This document shows, in pieces, positions 53,954 to 61,919 of a stretch of 64,000 nt of DNA. Within the stretch, counting starts at the first letter, position 1. Each line of letters starts with the position of its first letter. Made by a program: the position numbers and the translations under genes. The DNA comes from B69-G16 sp964501905 (GTDB taxonomy: Archaea; Thermoproteota; Thermoprotei; Thermofilales; B69-G16): assembly GCA_964501905.1 (NCBI GenBank), contig CAZCTW010000001.1:186001-250000 (forward strand), in the 5' to 3' direction. A model generated the notes under the pieces. It was not told the origin of the DNA. It saw only the letters and a program-made list of their open reading frames with translations, and did not search any database.

Positions 53954-54808
53954 ATGAAACAGCGTGAAATTCCGATAGCTTTAAACGTCGTTGGTGGCTA
54001 CCTAGCAGAGGAGGGGTGTCCTCTAATATTTCTCCCTTTAAAACCAGGTTTAAAGGTAAAATTTCTGAAAGGAAGGAACGGGCTATTCTTAGAAAACGTG
54101 GAAAAATTCGTAAATTCTGAAAGGTTAGAAAGTATAACGAACACTCTGTTTCAACACGTGGAAGAGAGAGTTGGACTAGAAGTTGTAAATGTTCCTTACT
54201 CTATACCAACCCTAGGCTATGAATCCGCTATATTAGCCGCTTTAGCCGAATACTCAGGAGTCAATAGCTCTCTTTTACAGTTTATAATAGAGGAGAAGGT
54301 GAAAAGCGCTGAAAGGGGGGTTATAGCTGGAGGCGCCATATGTTCTTATGCGCGTAAACCAGTCGCCTATAGAGTAAGTGAGGGTTACGTTGAATTAGAG
54401 AAAGGTGTTCAGAACATGTATCTGTATATCATAGGCTTTGATAGCGTTGTGTCATTAAACGAGATTATGACTCGAGTAAAGAAGTTAAAAAATGAGCATA
54501 GCGGAGTTTTTGAGCCTCTCTTCCATGCCTTATGTAGACTTTCGATAGAGGTAGCTAATTCCCTAAGAAATGGAGAAATCGAAAAGCTATCCTTTATGTT
54601 AAGCGTGGGCCATAGGATTTTATCCGCTGGCGGTTTGACTTCTAGACAAGTAGACAGGATAGTTTGGGAGTTGGAGGAGAAGGGGGTTCGAGGCAAGCTT
54701 TTAGAAGACGTCGGGCAATACATTTTTACCTTAACTATAGAGGATTTAAACAGCGATTTAAAAAGTTGGTTTGAAAACCTAGAGGTGTACGCGTTCCATG
54801 TCGTGTAG
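53954..54808 (+). CDS. GHMP-kinase-fold protein with degenerate ATP site
   Basis: 284 residues. Helix text IPTLGYESAILAALAEYSG (about 88-106) sits where GHMP kinases have the P-x-x-x-G-L-G-S-S-A loop, which is not conserved here. The later part (SFMLSVGHRILSAGGLTSRQVDRIVWELEEKGVRG, about 216-250) matches the mevalonate-kinase C-terminal helix pair, but the following G-A-G-G-G-G loop is gone. Probably a non-catalytic or altered family member. The stop overlaps the start of the second surface protein by 11 bp. Confidence 0.5.
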   Translation: MKQREIPIALNVVGGYLAEEGCPLIFLPLKPGLKVKFLKGRNGLFLENVEKFVNSERLESITNTLFQHVEERVGLEVVNVPYSIPTLGYESAILAALAEYSGVNSSLLQFIIEEKVKSAERGVIAGGAICSYARKPVAYRVSEGYVELEKGVQNMYLYIIGFDSVVSLNEIMTRVKKLKNEHSGVFEPLFHALCRLSIEVANSLRNGEIEKLSFMLSVGHRILSAGGLTSRQVDRIVWELEEKGVRGKLLEDVGQYIFTLTIEDLNSDLKSWFENLEVYAFHVV

Positions 54809-56135
54809 GAAAATAGGCTTAGCGTTGGCGTTTATCCTGATGGTTTTTTATGCTGTAAATACTCAAGCTCAGGAAGAAGCTGTGTTCACGTTGACAGATC
54901 AGCTTACCGTGGAAAATGGGGTTTTCAGGGTAGGCGCGCCCCATAGAGTTTTTTCTATAGGTTGTGAAGGAGTCTACCTTTATATAGAGTTAAAAGACGT
55001 GAGACAGGCTATACTTCTCGATATAAAAATGTTAAATCCCCTGGGTGAAGAGGTTTTAAGTTATAGAATAAATATCTCAAGCCCCCGAGAAAAGAACATA
55101 CTTCGCTACCCGTGGGTGAAAGGTTACTTATACATACCAGTCAGAGATGAAAAACAGGGGTTTGCTTTCTTCCGCGTATACTATTATGAGAAAGTGGCTG
55201 AAAATCTTCCAGAAAACGTTAGGATTAACATGGGCGGGGAGTGGACTTTCCGTATCTACCGGAACGGAGAATTAATTAAAACTCTAAAGTTTACGATTAG
55301 GCTATTGAAGCTGAAAGTCTACGTACTTGATTCGCAGAACAGAACAGTGGATAAAGCTAAAGCTAGAATACTAGGACCGCATAAAACCTTCATAGTAGAC
55401 ATAAACAATGGTCTTTTCGAGTTAGAGCTATACCCGGGCTCCTACCTTGTAGAAATATACAAGGCTAACGTTCTCGTCTACAAATCAACGCTCAACCTAA
55501 CCACTAAAGACATCGAAGTTCGGGCTTTATGCAATATAACTGATTTAACATTTAGAATTTTAGACCGCTCAGGAAAGCCCCTGAGAGAGGCTAAAGTCGT
55601 ACTTAAAGGTTTAGATAATATACTACAGACCTCTACTGACAGCGATGGCTTTGCGGTTTTCAGAAACTTACCCTACCGTCAATATAGAATTTCGGTGGTG
55701 AAGTACGGAGTTAGCCTAGGCGAGTATAACATCGAGGTATCAGCTCCGCTTACTATTCATGATTTAGTGGTGAATGTAACGGATTTTTGCGTAAAAGTTG
55801 TGGGAGAAAACGGCAAGGGGCTTGCGAAGAGCGAGGTTACCTTATTCTTTCCAAGCGCCATACTCACGGCTTTGACAGATGAGGAAGGATACGCTAAGTT
55901 CGACCAAGTACCGGTTGGAGTTTGGGATATAGCCGTAAGCTACAAAAACTTAAGAGAGAAAGGAAAAGTTACTATAGGAGATGGAGGTTGTGCGGAGGTT
56001 AAACTTAGAGTTTTTCTTGAAGTTTTCGGGATGGCGCTGTCGTATGATATAACGTTAACTGTAGCCTGGGGATTAATCACAGTCGCGGTTTTAGCCGTTG
56101 CTGCTCTAGCCCTAAGGGGGAGAATCGCGGAGTAG
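54798..56135 (+). CDS. Secreted, membrane-anchored surface protein, paralog of 48700
   Basis: 445 residues. Signal peptide (GLALAFILMVFYAVNTQAQ), then an N-terminal beta domain and three Ig-like repeats (KVYVLDSQNRTVDKAKARIL; LTFRILDRSGKPLREAKVVL; CVKVVGENGKGLAKSEVTLF), each followed by a T-D-x-x-G-x-A turn. A C-terminal transmembrane helix (about 415-438) and a very short cytoplasmic tail follow. It has the same plan as the 754-residue protein but no acidic tail. It overlaps the GHMP-like gene by 11 bp. Confidence 0.72.
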   Translation: MSCRKIGLALAFILMVFYAVNTQAQEEAVFTLTDQLTVENGVFRVGAPHRVFSIGCEGVYLYIELKDVRQAILLDIKMLNPLGEEVLSYRINISSPREKNILRYPWVKGYLYIPVRDEKQGFAFFRVYYYEKVAENLPENVRINMGGEWTFRIYRNGELIKTLKFTIRLLKLKVYVLDSQNRTVDKAKARILGPHKTFIVDINNGLFELELYPGSYLVEIYKANVLVYKSTLNLTTKDIEVRALCNITDLTFRILDRSGKPLREAKVVLKGLDNILQTSTDSDGFAVFRNLPYRQYRISVVKYGVSLGEYNIEVSAPLTIHDLVVNVTDFCVKVVGENGKGLAKSEVTLFFPSAILTALTDEEGYAKFDQVPVGVWDIAVSYKNLREKGKVTIGDGGCAEVKLRVFLEVFGMALSYDITLTVAWGLITVAVLAVAALALRGRIAE

Positions 56136-56170
56136 CAAAAGTTAAATACATTCGCGGGCAGAGATGTCAT

Positions 56171-56219
56171 GTGATGAATGAGTCCCGCACTGAGCTGTGA
56201 TGTCTATTAACCTATCTGA
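56171..56219 (+). ncRNA. C/D box sRNA (2'-O-methylation guide)
   Basis: Textbook layout: C box GTGATGA (56171-56177), a 12-base guide, D' box CTGA (56190-56193), a 3-base spacer, C' box GTGATGT (56197-56203), a 12-base guide, D box CTGA (56216-56219). The second guide (ctattaacctat) would pair with AUAGGUUAAUAG, which resembles a conserved rRNA segment; I have not checked this. It lies just before the 83-residue gene and covers the GTG/ATG starts used in a longer reading of that gene. Confidence 0.7.
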
Positions 56220-56229
56220 CGGTGGAATC

Positions 56230-56481
56230 TTGACATCCCCCCTATCTTTCTATGCTAAACGTTTAGAGCTCCTGTGGAAATTGAGAGAATACGGCTTCTA
56301 TGTAAGGATGCACGCCTACGAGTATTTAGTAGGGGACGGGGATAGATTCCATGCTTTAATACTCTTAGAACCAGGCTTAAAGCGCGCCTTAGTTAAAACG
56401 TTGGGCGAGGAAGAAATTGTAAAGGTTATAGAAAAGATAATAGCCGGGATCGACCCGAATATTAGATTCGAGACGCTATGA
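56230..56481 (+). CDS. Small hypothetical protein preceding a MoaD-like gene
   Basis: 83 residues from TTG 56230, preceded by GGTGG. GTG 56197 and ATG 56200 are also in frame but fall inside the sRNA boxes, so the later start is preferred. The text (FYAKRLELLWKLREYGFYVRMHAYEYL, then FHALILLEPGLK) suggests an alpha/beta globule. The stop overlaps the MoaD-like start by 4 bp, so the two are coupled. No family is recognised. Confidence 0.55.
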   Translation: MTSPLSFYAKRLELLWKLREYGFYVRMHAYEYLVGDGDRFHALILLEPGLKRALVKTLGEEEIVKVIEKIIAGIDPNIRFETL

Positions 56482-56747
56482 TCATCGTGAAGTTCTACGG
56501 CTATTATCGAGAGAAACTCGGTCTCGAAAGGGTAGAGGTAGAAGAAGCTAGAACGCTTAGTGAAGTTCTGGAGAAGTTAAGAGTTTTTCTTGGCGAGAAA
56601 AGCGGGATACTTTTTGAAGGGAACGAATTGAAGAAGAATATCTTGCTCGCTGTAAACAATACCTTAGTTAAGCTAGAAGATATACATAGCGAAAAAATAC
56701 TAGATGGGGACGTGGTGTCAATCATGCCCCTTCCCAGCGGGGGTTAA
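56478..56747 (+). CDS. MoaD/ThiS-family ubiquitin-like protein
   Basis: 89-residue beta-grasp protein ending LPSGG, the activatable Gly-Gly tail. Features: VKFYGYYREKLGLERVEV, ILLAVNNTLV and DGDVVSIMPLPSGG, a MoaD-type sequence. Overlaps the preceding small gene by 4 bp (ATGA). MoaE lies 1.9 kb away, so a molybdopterin synthase role is plausible. Confidence 0.88.
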   Translation: MIIVKFYGYYREKLGLERVEVEEARTLSEVLEKLRVFLGEKSGILFEGNELKKNILLAVNNTLVKLEDIHSEKILDGDVVSIMPLPSGG

Positions 56748-56751
56748 CTGT

Positions 56752-57225
56752 TAGGCTTTAATCGTAATTCTCTAGCTCTTTCAGTCATTAACGTTCTAAG
56801 CCTAGCTATATCCTTATAGATTATCGCCGCTAGCACTGTAAAGAATATCCCGCAGAGTATTCAGGTGGATGAAGATATGAGCACTATAGAACTACCTAGG
56901 CTAAATTCCTCTGCTAAAACCCCGACTATTAGGGGAAAGCGCTAATCCCAAGTTTTCAAACATCCTCAAAGCAGAAGTTCAACCTTATTAATACGGCAAG
57001 CACCATCCCTATTATAGAACCTAAAGGCGCAGCCGCGTTTATCAAACCCATAGCCTTCCCTCTCTTTTCCAGCTCGAAATAATCGGCTACCAGGCTGTAT
57101 ACTCCGGGCGGAGCCGCATCGTCTACACCGGTAGCTATTCTAGTCACGAAGAAAACGCTGAATGTACGGGCTAGGGCCTTCAGCCAAGTGGTGATCCCCC
57201 ATATGGCGGCCGCTAGAGATACCAT
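56752..57225 (-). pseudogene. Broken MFS transporter
   Basis: Two pieces of one major-facilitator gene. The N-terminal piece (57225 to about 56956) has AIWGITTWLKALARTFSVFFVTRIATGV and YFELEKRGKAMGLINAAAPLGSIIG, the loop 2-3 and helix 4-5 region. The C-terminal piece (about 56945-56752) reads FPLIVGVLAEEFSLGSS, then a TGA in frame (near 56864), then LCGIFFTVLAAIIYKDIARL. The middle of the protein, about 250 residues, is missing. Not functional. Confidence 0.75.
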
Positions 57226-57273
57226 TGATAGATTTTCCCAATTTTCACGCTAAATAATTTCATATGACTGTTT

Positions 57274-58557
57274 CTAGTTTGCCATTAGGCACTTTTCTAA
57301 GCAGTCCTTTTCGAGTGTTTTGCTCTTAGCCAACCTCCCGTAAAAATGAGCGCTTTCCTTAGGCTTCCTCTCGAACGTCCTATAATCTACTTCTACTAGC
57401 CCAAACCTCGGTCCGAAGCCATGGTTCCATTCATAATTGTCTATGAAACTCCAGTACATGTAGCCCCGCACGTCTACGCCTTCTCTTAAAGCTCTCCATA
57501 CATGATATAAGTGACGAACTATAAAACATATCCTCTGCCCATCGTTTTGCGTCGCTATTCCATTCTCCGTGATTATTACAGGCTTACCGTATTGTTTTAG
57601 GAATATGAGAACCTGGTATAAACCTTCAGGATAAACGTCCCAACCCATATCTGTAACTTCGTCCCCTACGCCGTCGAGAGCCTCGGCGAACAGCGAAGTT
57701 ATCTTAAGCGGGTTAAACCTGATGATATGCCTAGTATAGTAGTTGACACCCCAGAAATCGTAAGCCCCCCTCAAATTCTTATATTTCCTTTTGATAAAAA
57801 CTCCGGGAAGTACGCCTTTCTCCAGAGCTTCGACCACGATTAGATTGAAGCTTCCATGAGCAGTGTCGGCGGCTAGCCTATCTAGAAAGAAGTTTCTAGC
57901 CGGTTGGAAAAGGGTAAAGTGTTTAGCTAAGCCTATCCAAGAGCTAGCGTCTGCGTTTTTAATAACTTTATAAGCTTCGGCGTGTGCTATCAATAAGCTC
58001 CTCAACACTTTAAAGTATAGGAAGGCGTCGCGTTTGAAGGGGGGATACTCGCCGCTACCCCATCCCATATAGGCTAAAACCGCCGGCTCATTTACGGTAA
58101 CCCATATCCTCACGTACTCCTTGAATACCTCCACTATCTTCTCTACAAAATTTACGAAATAATTCACATTTTCCTCCTTCTCCCATCCTCCTTTCTTCAC
58201 GAACCACATTGGATTAGTGAAGTGATGTAGAGTGACTATAGGCTCTATAGAATACTCCCTGAGAAGTTTTAATACATCTAGATATCTCTCTACAGCATCT
58301 CCTCTCCACTCTCCAACTTCAGGCTGTATCCTACTCCACTCAACCGAAAAGCGATAAGCATTATATCCTAGCTCCGCCATTAGCCTAACATCCTTCTCGT
58401 AGAGTTCCCAACTGTTGCAGGCTAAGCCAGCCTTAGGAAGCTTGTTTTTCAACTCCCAGTAGTACCAATCGTTGTGTACGTTTCCTCCCTCGATCTGGTG
58501 GCTTGACGTGGCCGTACCGAATAGAAAGTTTGGGGGGAACTCTAGCCCTTCGACCAT
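57274..58557 (-). CDS. GH1 family beta-glycosidase
   Basis: Family 1 glycoside hydrolase of 427 residues. N-terminal FPPNFLFGTATSSHQIEGG; acid/base Glu in WVTVNEPAVLAYMGW (about residue 155); nucleophile Glu in PVIITENGIA (about residue 331); and YWSFIDNYEWNHGFGPRFGLV near the end for the aglycone and sugar site. Shorter than S. solfataricus LacS (489). No signal peptide, so intracellular. It probably hydrolyses beta-glucosides or beta-galactosides, or phosphorylated forms delivered by the PTS (inference). Confidence 0.93.
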   Translation of the reverse strand: MVEGLEFPPNFLFGTATSSHQIEGGNVHNDWYYWELKNKLPKAGLACNSWELYEKDVRLMAELGYNAYRFSVEWSRIQPEVGEWRGDAVERYLDVLKLLREYSIEPIVTLHHFTNPMWFVKKGGWEKEENVNYFVNFVEKIVEVFKEYVRIWVTVNEPAVLAYMGWGSGEYPPFKRDAFLYFKVLRSLLIAHAEAYKVIKNADASSWIGLAKHFTLFQPARNFFLDRLAADTAHGSFNLIVVEALEKGVLPGVFIKRKYKNLRGAYDFWGVNYYTRHIIRFNPLKITSLFAEALDGVGDEVTDMGWDVYPEGLYQVLIFLKQYGKPVIITENGIATQNDGQRICFIVRHLYHVWRALREGVDVRGYMYWSFIDNYEWNHGFGPRFGLVEVDYRTFERKPKESAHFYGRLAKSKTLEKDCLEKCLMAN

Positions 58558-58611
58558 TACCTACAAATATCCTATCGCTACAAATATTTTTGTCGAGTAG
58601 GCGGTGTTAAC

Positions 58612-59034
58612 ATGATATTCAAGCTCTGCGAGAAACTGCCACCGATTGAAGAGATAGAATCTAATCTCAATTTGAGAATAGACTCTGGCTGCTTCATCGT
58701 GTTCACGGGAGTTGTCAGGGGGGTTTCCGAGAAAGGGGAGAAAGTACGCTACTTATATTATGAAGCTAACAAAGAATTAGCGGCTAAAGTTTTCGAGGAG
58801 ATAGTGGAGAGCTTGAAAAGAAAGTACGGAGTTCACGACGCCTTCCTATACCATAAAGTCGGAAAGGCTGAGGTCGGGGAGAAAGTGATTTATGTTGGAG
58901 TTGCATCAAAGAGGAGGAAGGAAGCTTTTGAAGCTCTACAAGAGTTGGTCGAGAGAGTTAAAAAAGAAATTCCTATATGGAAAAAAGAAGTAACAGAGTC
59001 TAGAGAATACTGGGTCGGAATTGAAGATTCATAG
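58612..59034 (+). CDS. moaE: Molybdopterin synthase catalytic subunit MoaE
   Basis: Transfers sulfur from the thiocarboxylate of MoaD onto the pterin precursor. 140 residues. FIVFTGVVRGVSEKGEKVRYLYYEANKE; VGKAEVGEKVIYVGVASKRRKEAFEAL (conserved basic residues near 105); VKKEIPIWKKEVTESREYWV with the catalytic Lys. Partners could be any of the MoaD-like proteins at 10371, 56478 or 60587. It diverges from the GH1 gene. Confidence 0.92.
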   Translation: MIFKLCEKLPPIEEIESNLNLRIDSGCFIVFTGVVRGVSEKGEKVRYLYYEANKELAAKVFEEIVESLKRKYGVHDAFLYHKVGKAEVGEKVIYVGVASKRRKEAFEALQELVERVKKEIPIWKKEVTESREYWVGIEDS

Positions 59035-59041
59035 CTCCTCT

Positions 59042-59854
59042 TCAGCGGTATATGAGTTCTATTCTCTCTCTACGTGAAAGTCTGTCCATGATTTCTCTAA
59101 CAACGCTTCTAAACATCTCCTTCCTCTGCATTAATGCATTGACGTTAAATTTAACTCCTGTAATCTTCGATATAGCCTCTAGTAGCCTTATAGCGGCCGG
59201 AGCGTCTATATCCACCTTCTTCGCCATTTCGGCTAATGTCCTTTCGTCTATCTTTCTAATAGCTATTGCCTCGTAGATTTCCACGAAAAGCTTCAAGAAA
59301 TCCGATTCCGCCACTAAGAGTATGCCGTCTATATTCCTTCTCATGCACTCGTCTAGCAGGTAGGCCCCGCTACTCTTTAAAATCCCTGAAAACGGCTTAA
59401 AACCTAGCTTAGCCATCTCCGCTACGAGGTGCTCCTCGGTCACGAAGTAAACTTCTTTGGCTTCCTCGCCTAGAGGCACGGTGCAGTCTATGGCTATAGC
59501 TCTCTTAACTTCGTTTCTCTCGGCCCAGTCCATTAAAGCATCCGTTATCTTAGGGAATATCTGGTTCGCCCTTTCCATAGAGAGAATGAATGGTATCTTA
59601 AGGACCATTACTGGGTACTTCGGGTTAAAGTATATAGTGTAGGGGTGGGTCATCATGCCGCTGTAAACATACATAAGAGGTTGAACTTCTTTAACATTAA
59701 TGTAGGCCACAGGTTGGAGTTTTAAATTCTCGATTATGAAGTCCGCTACTAAGCCTGTTACTTGGCTTATGTTGAAAATGGGTATTATCAGGCTTTTACT
59801 CTTGAATATTCGAAGATAAGTTTCATAAACTCTAACCTCGCTCAAAAGGAACAC
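59042..59854 (-). CDS. PAC2 family protein (proteasome assembly chaperone-like)
   Basis: 270 residues. The N-terminal family mark is IFNISQVTGLVADFIIENLKLQPVAYI (about residues 26-52), the G-x-V-A-x-x-x-I-x-x-L pattern of PAC2 proteins, followed by YTIYFNPKYPVMVLKIPFIL. In archaea these proteins are linked to proteasome assembly and to other, unknown, roles. C-terminal helical half. It converges with moaE. Confidence 0.75.
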   Translation of the reverse strand: MFLLSEVRVYETYLRIFKSKSLIIPIFNISQVTGLVADFIIENLKLQPVAYINVKEVQPLMYVYSGMMTHPYTIYFNPKYPVMVLKIPFILSMERANQIFPKITDALMDWAERNEVKRAIAIDCTVPLGEEAKEVYFVTEEHLVAEMAKLGFKPFSGILKSSGAYLLDECMRRNIDGILLVAESDFLKLFVEIYEAIAIRKIDERTLAEMAKKVDIDAPAAIRLLEAISKITGVKFNVNALMQRKEMFRSVVREIMDRLSRRERIELIYR

Positions 59855-60005
59855 CGATTATACTAATCCTCTCCAGTAAATAATATTACCGCTTTAAATT
59901 GAAGTGAAAACATGAGCAGGGAAAAATATCCAATGACAGATATTCGCGACGTACGGCGTAATGGATATAAGCGTAGAGGATGATAAAGAGTCTGAGGTGT
60001 CTTCT

Positions 60006-60551
60006 ATGGATGTTCTAGATAAGTTTTACCTCTTACTACATCCTAGACCGACGTACGCTATAGGAGCCGGAAAGTACGGGGAGAAAGTGAATTTTATGGC
60101 GGCCAGTTGGGTTGTACCGGTCGCTGAGGAACCTCCTAGGGTTGCTGTAGCCATAGATGTCGAGAGTTATAGCCATGAATTGATAAAACGGTACGGGGAG
60201 TATACAGTAAATATCTTGCCTCTGGATAAGCTGAGGGAGCTCTATTTCTTCGGCTCTACTAGCGGCCGCGAGGTGGATAAAATTGGGGAACTTGGCTTAA
60301 AGGTGTTGAAAGGTAGGAAAGTTGAGGCTCCCGTTCTAGAGATAGCTGTTGGAGTTCTTGAATGCAAGGTGGCAGGGGAGTTTGAAAGCGAGGATACGAC
60401 GTTGTTTATAGGTGACGTCTTACACGCTGAAGCTAGAGAGGAATATTTCAGTTTGAAGAGAGGTTGGAACTTTAAGAAAACAAACATACCGTTACATAAC
60501 TGGGGAAGGGGCTTCTATGCTGTCGGTAAATTCCTCTACGCTGGAAAGTAA
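60006..60551 (+). CDS. Flavin reductase-like FMN-binding protein
   Basis: 181 residues from ATG 60006 (GAGGTG 6 bases before; ATG 59961 is an upstream alternative). YLLLHPRPTYAIGAGKYGEKVNFMAASWVVPVAEEPPRVAVAI is the split-barrel FMN-binding core of the flavin reductase/flavoredoxin family, and ESYSHELIKRYGEYTVNILP continues it. It may act as a flavodoxin-like or NAD(P)H:FMN oxidoreductase. It precedes a MoaD-like gene by 35 bp. Confidence 0.85.
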   Translation: MDVLDKFYLLLHPRPTYAIGAGKYGEKVNFMAASWVVPVAEEPPRVAVAIDVESYSHELIKRYGEYTVNILPLDKLRELYFFGSTSGREVDKIGELGLKVLKGRKVEAPVLEIAVGVLECKVAGEFESEDTTLFIGDVLHAEAREEYFSLKRGWNFKKTNIPLHNWGRGFYAVGKFLYAGK

Positions 60552-60586
60552 ATAATTTATATGCTGACTTATCGTCCTAGAGTTGT

Positions 60587-60802
60587 ATGCCTAAGACCGT
60601 TATAGTGAACGTAGTGTTCTGGAACAGCGAATCGAAAAAATTGAGAATAAAGGCGGGTACTCGGGTAGAGGACGTGCTCAAGATTCTGAGAGTCAATAGG
60701 GAGGCTGTTTTGTGTCTGCTAAATAACGAGCTTGTAACCGAAGATGAGAAGATAATAGAAGATTCCGAGCTGAAACTTTTATCCGTGGTTTCCGGAGGCT
60801 AA
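60587..60802 (+). CDS. MoaD/ThiS-family ubiquitin-like protein
   Basis: 71-residue beta-grasp protein with C-terminal Gly-Gly (LLSVVSGG). VVFWNSESKKLRIKAGTRVEDVLKIL and LLNNELVTEDEKI give the usual strand-helix-strand order. Its short-loop form is closer to ThiS/SAMP2-type carriers, which in archaea give sulfur to tRNA; the Ncs6/TtuA gene lies 1.1 kb downstream. ATG start. Confidence 0.85.
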   Translation: MPKTVIVNVVFWNSESKKLRIKAGTRVEDVLKILRVNREAVLCLLNNELVTEDEKIIEDSELKLLSVVSGG

Positions 60803-60972
60803 GTCTACCTGAGAATTTTATATAGACTCTGTTTAAACATTCGTGGGGTATTTTTAGATCAGTTTTAGATCAGCGTCTAGAGCATATCGTTCTAGCGTTT
60901 GAGAGTTTCGATGATTTTTAGAAACTAATAGAGTGACTTTAGAATTGAAAATCTACGGCCGGAAATTTAAAA

Positions 60973-61704
60973 TTAAACTCGCCGTCTCTGGCTAGCTAGA
61001 ATGCTTCTGGCTATGTGAGGATAATCGGTTATTAATCCATCTACTCTCATGTTCAAAACTTTCTTTATATCGGATGGATTATCTACTATCCACGTAGTTA
61101 CTTTCATCCCTAGTCTATGAGCTTGGTTTACGATTTCTCTTTTTAAGTTTAAATAGCAAGGGTTATAGATATCAAAACCTAAGAGATAAGCATCTTCAAC
61201 AGTTTCTAAAGAAGCCGTAGAGTAGGAAGATGCTATTCTAATACTACCGTTTAGTTTTTTAATCTTTAAGAGCGCGCCGTGTATAGTTCCGCAGGCTATT
61301 ACTCTCTTATCCATTTTAAAATCTTCTATTATCTCGACTAGTCGTTCTTCGAAACCTCTCTCTTTGATATCAAGCATTAGAATAGCGTTATTGCTGAAAA
61401 TTTCGCAGACTTCCTCGAGCGTCAGCACAGCTTTGTAGCCTAAAAATTTTCTGATTTCCTGAAGAGTCATTTCTCTTACTGGCTTTAAGCCTCTTTTAAC
61501 TCGTTCATCATGGAGAACTACTATGTGCCCGTCTCTAGTCATCCTCAGGTCTATTTCGACACCGTCAACGCCTATCTCAAAAGCTCTCTCCATAGCAGAG
61601 ATAGCGTCGACTGGGTTGTAGACTGATGCTCCTCTATGGGCTATCACTATCACGGGATCACGCCAGCTCCTACCTTTATTTCTCCTTATTTTAAATTTAA
61701 CCAT
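60973..61704 (-). CDS. Glycerophosphodiester phosphodiesterase
   Basis: 243 residues, TIM-barrel GDPD family. VIAHRGASVYNPVDAISAM carries the first catalytic His-Arg (residues about 21-22), with V-D where most members have the PEN motif. FEIGVDGVEIDLRMTRDGHIVVLHDE gives the metal Glu-Asp and the second His. LMLDIKE gives the next metal-binding Glu, and VTTWIVDNP closes the barrel. It cuts glycerophosphodiesters to glycerol-phosphate and an alcohol; in archaea it may act on lipid head groups. Confidence 0.88.
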   Translation of the reverse strand: MVKFKIRRNKGRSWRDPVIVIAHRGASVYNPVDAISAMERAFEIGVDGVEIDLRMTRDGHIVVLHDERVKRGLKPVREMTLQEIRKFLGYKAVLTLEEVCEIFSNNAILMLDIKERGFEERLVEIIEDFKMDKRVIACGTIHGALLKIKKLNGSIRIASSYSTASLETVEDAYLLGFDIYNPCYLNLKREIVNQAHRLGMKVTTWIVDNPSDIKKVLNMRVDGLITDYPHIARSILASQRRRV

Positions 61705-61919
61705 TGCAGAAATAGTGTCTTATTGGACAGATAAGTTAAAATATTTAATTAAAATAGAGGAAATAAAAAACATTTTTAAGTAAAGAGGTTTTAATTATTC
61801 TTAACTTTAACATTGTAAGCCATTTTGCTTCCCTTTCAAATTAACTCGTTAATGCTCGTTGAATAAACGAATATATAGTTAAGATGGTTTAGGGAATAAA
61901 ATGGTGGGGCTTCGGAATA

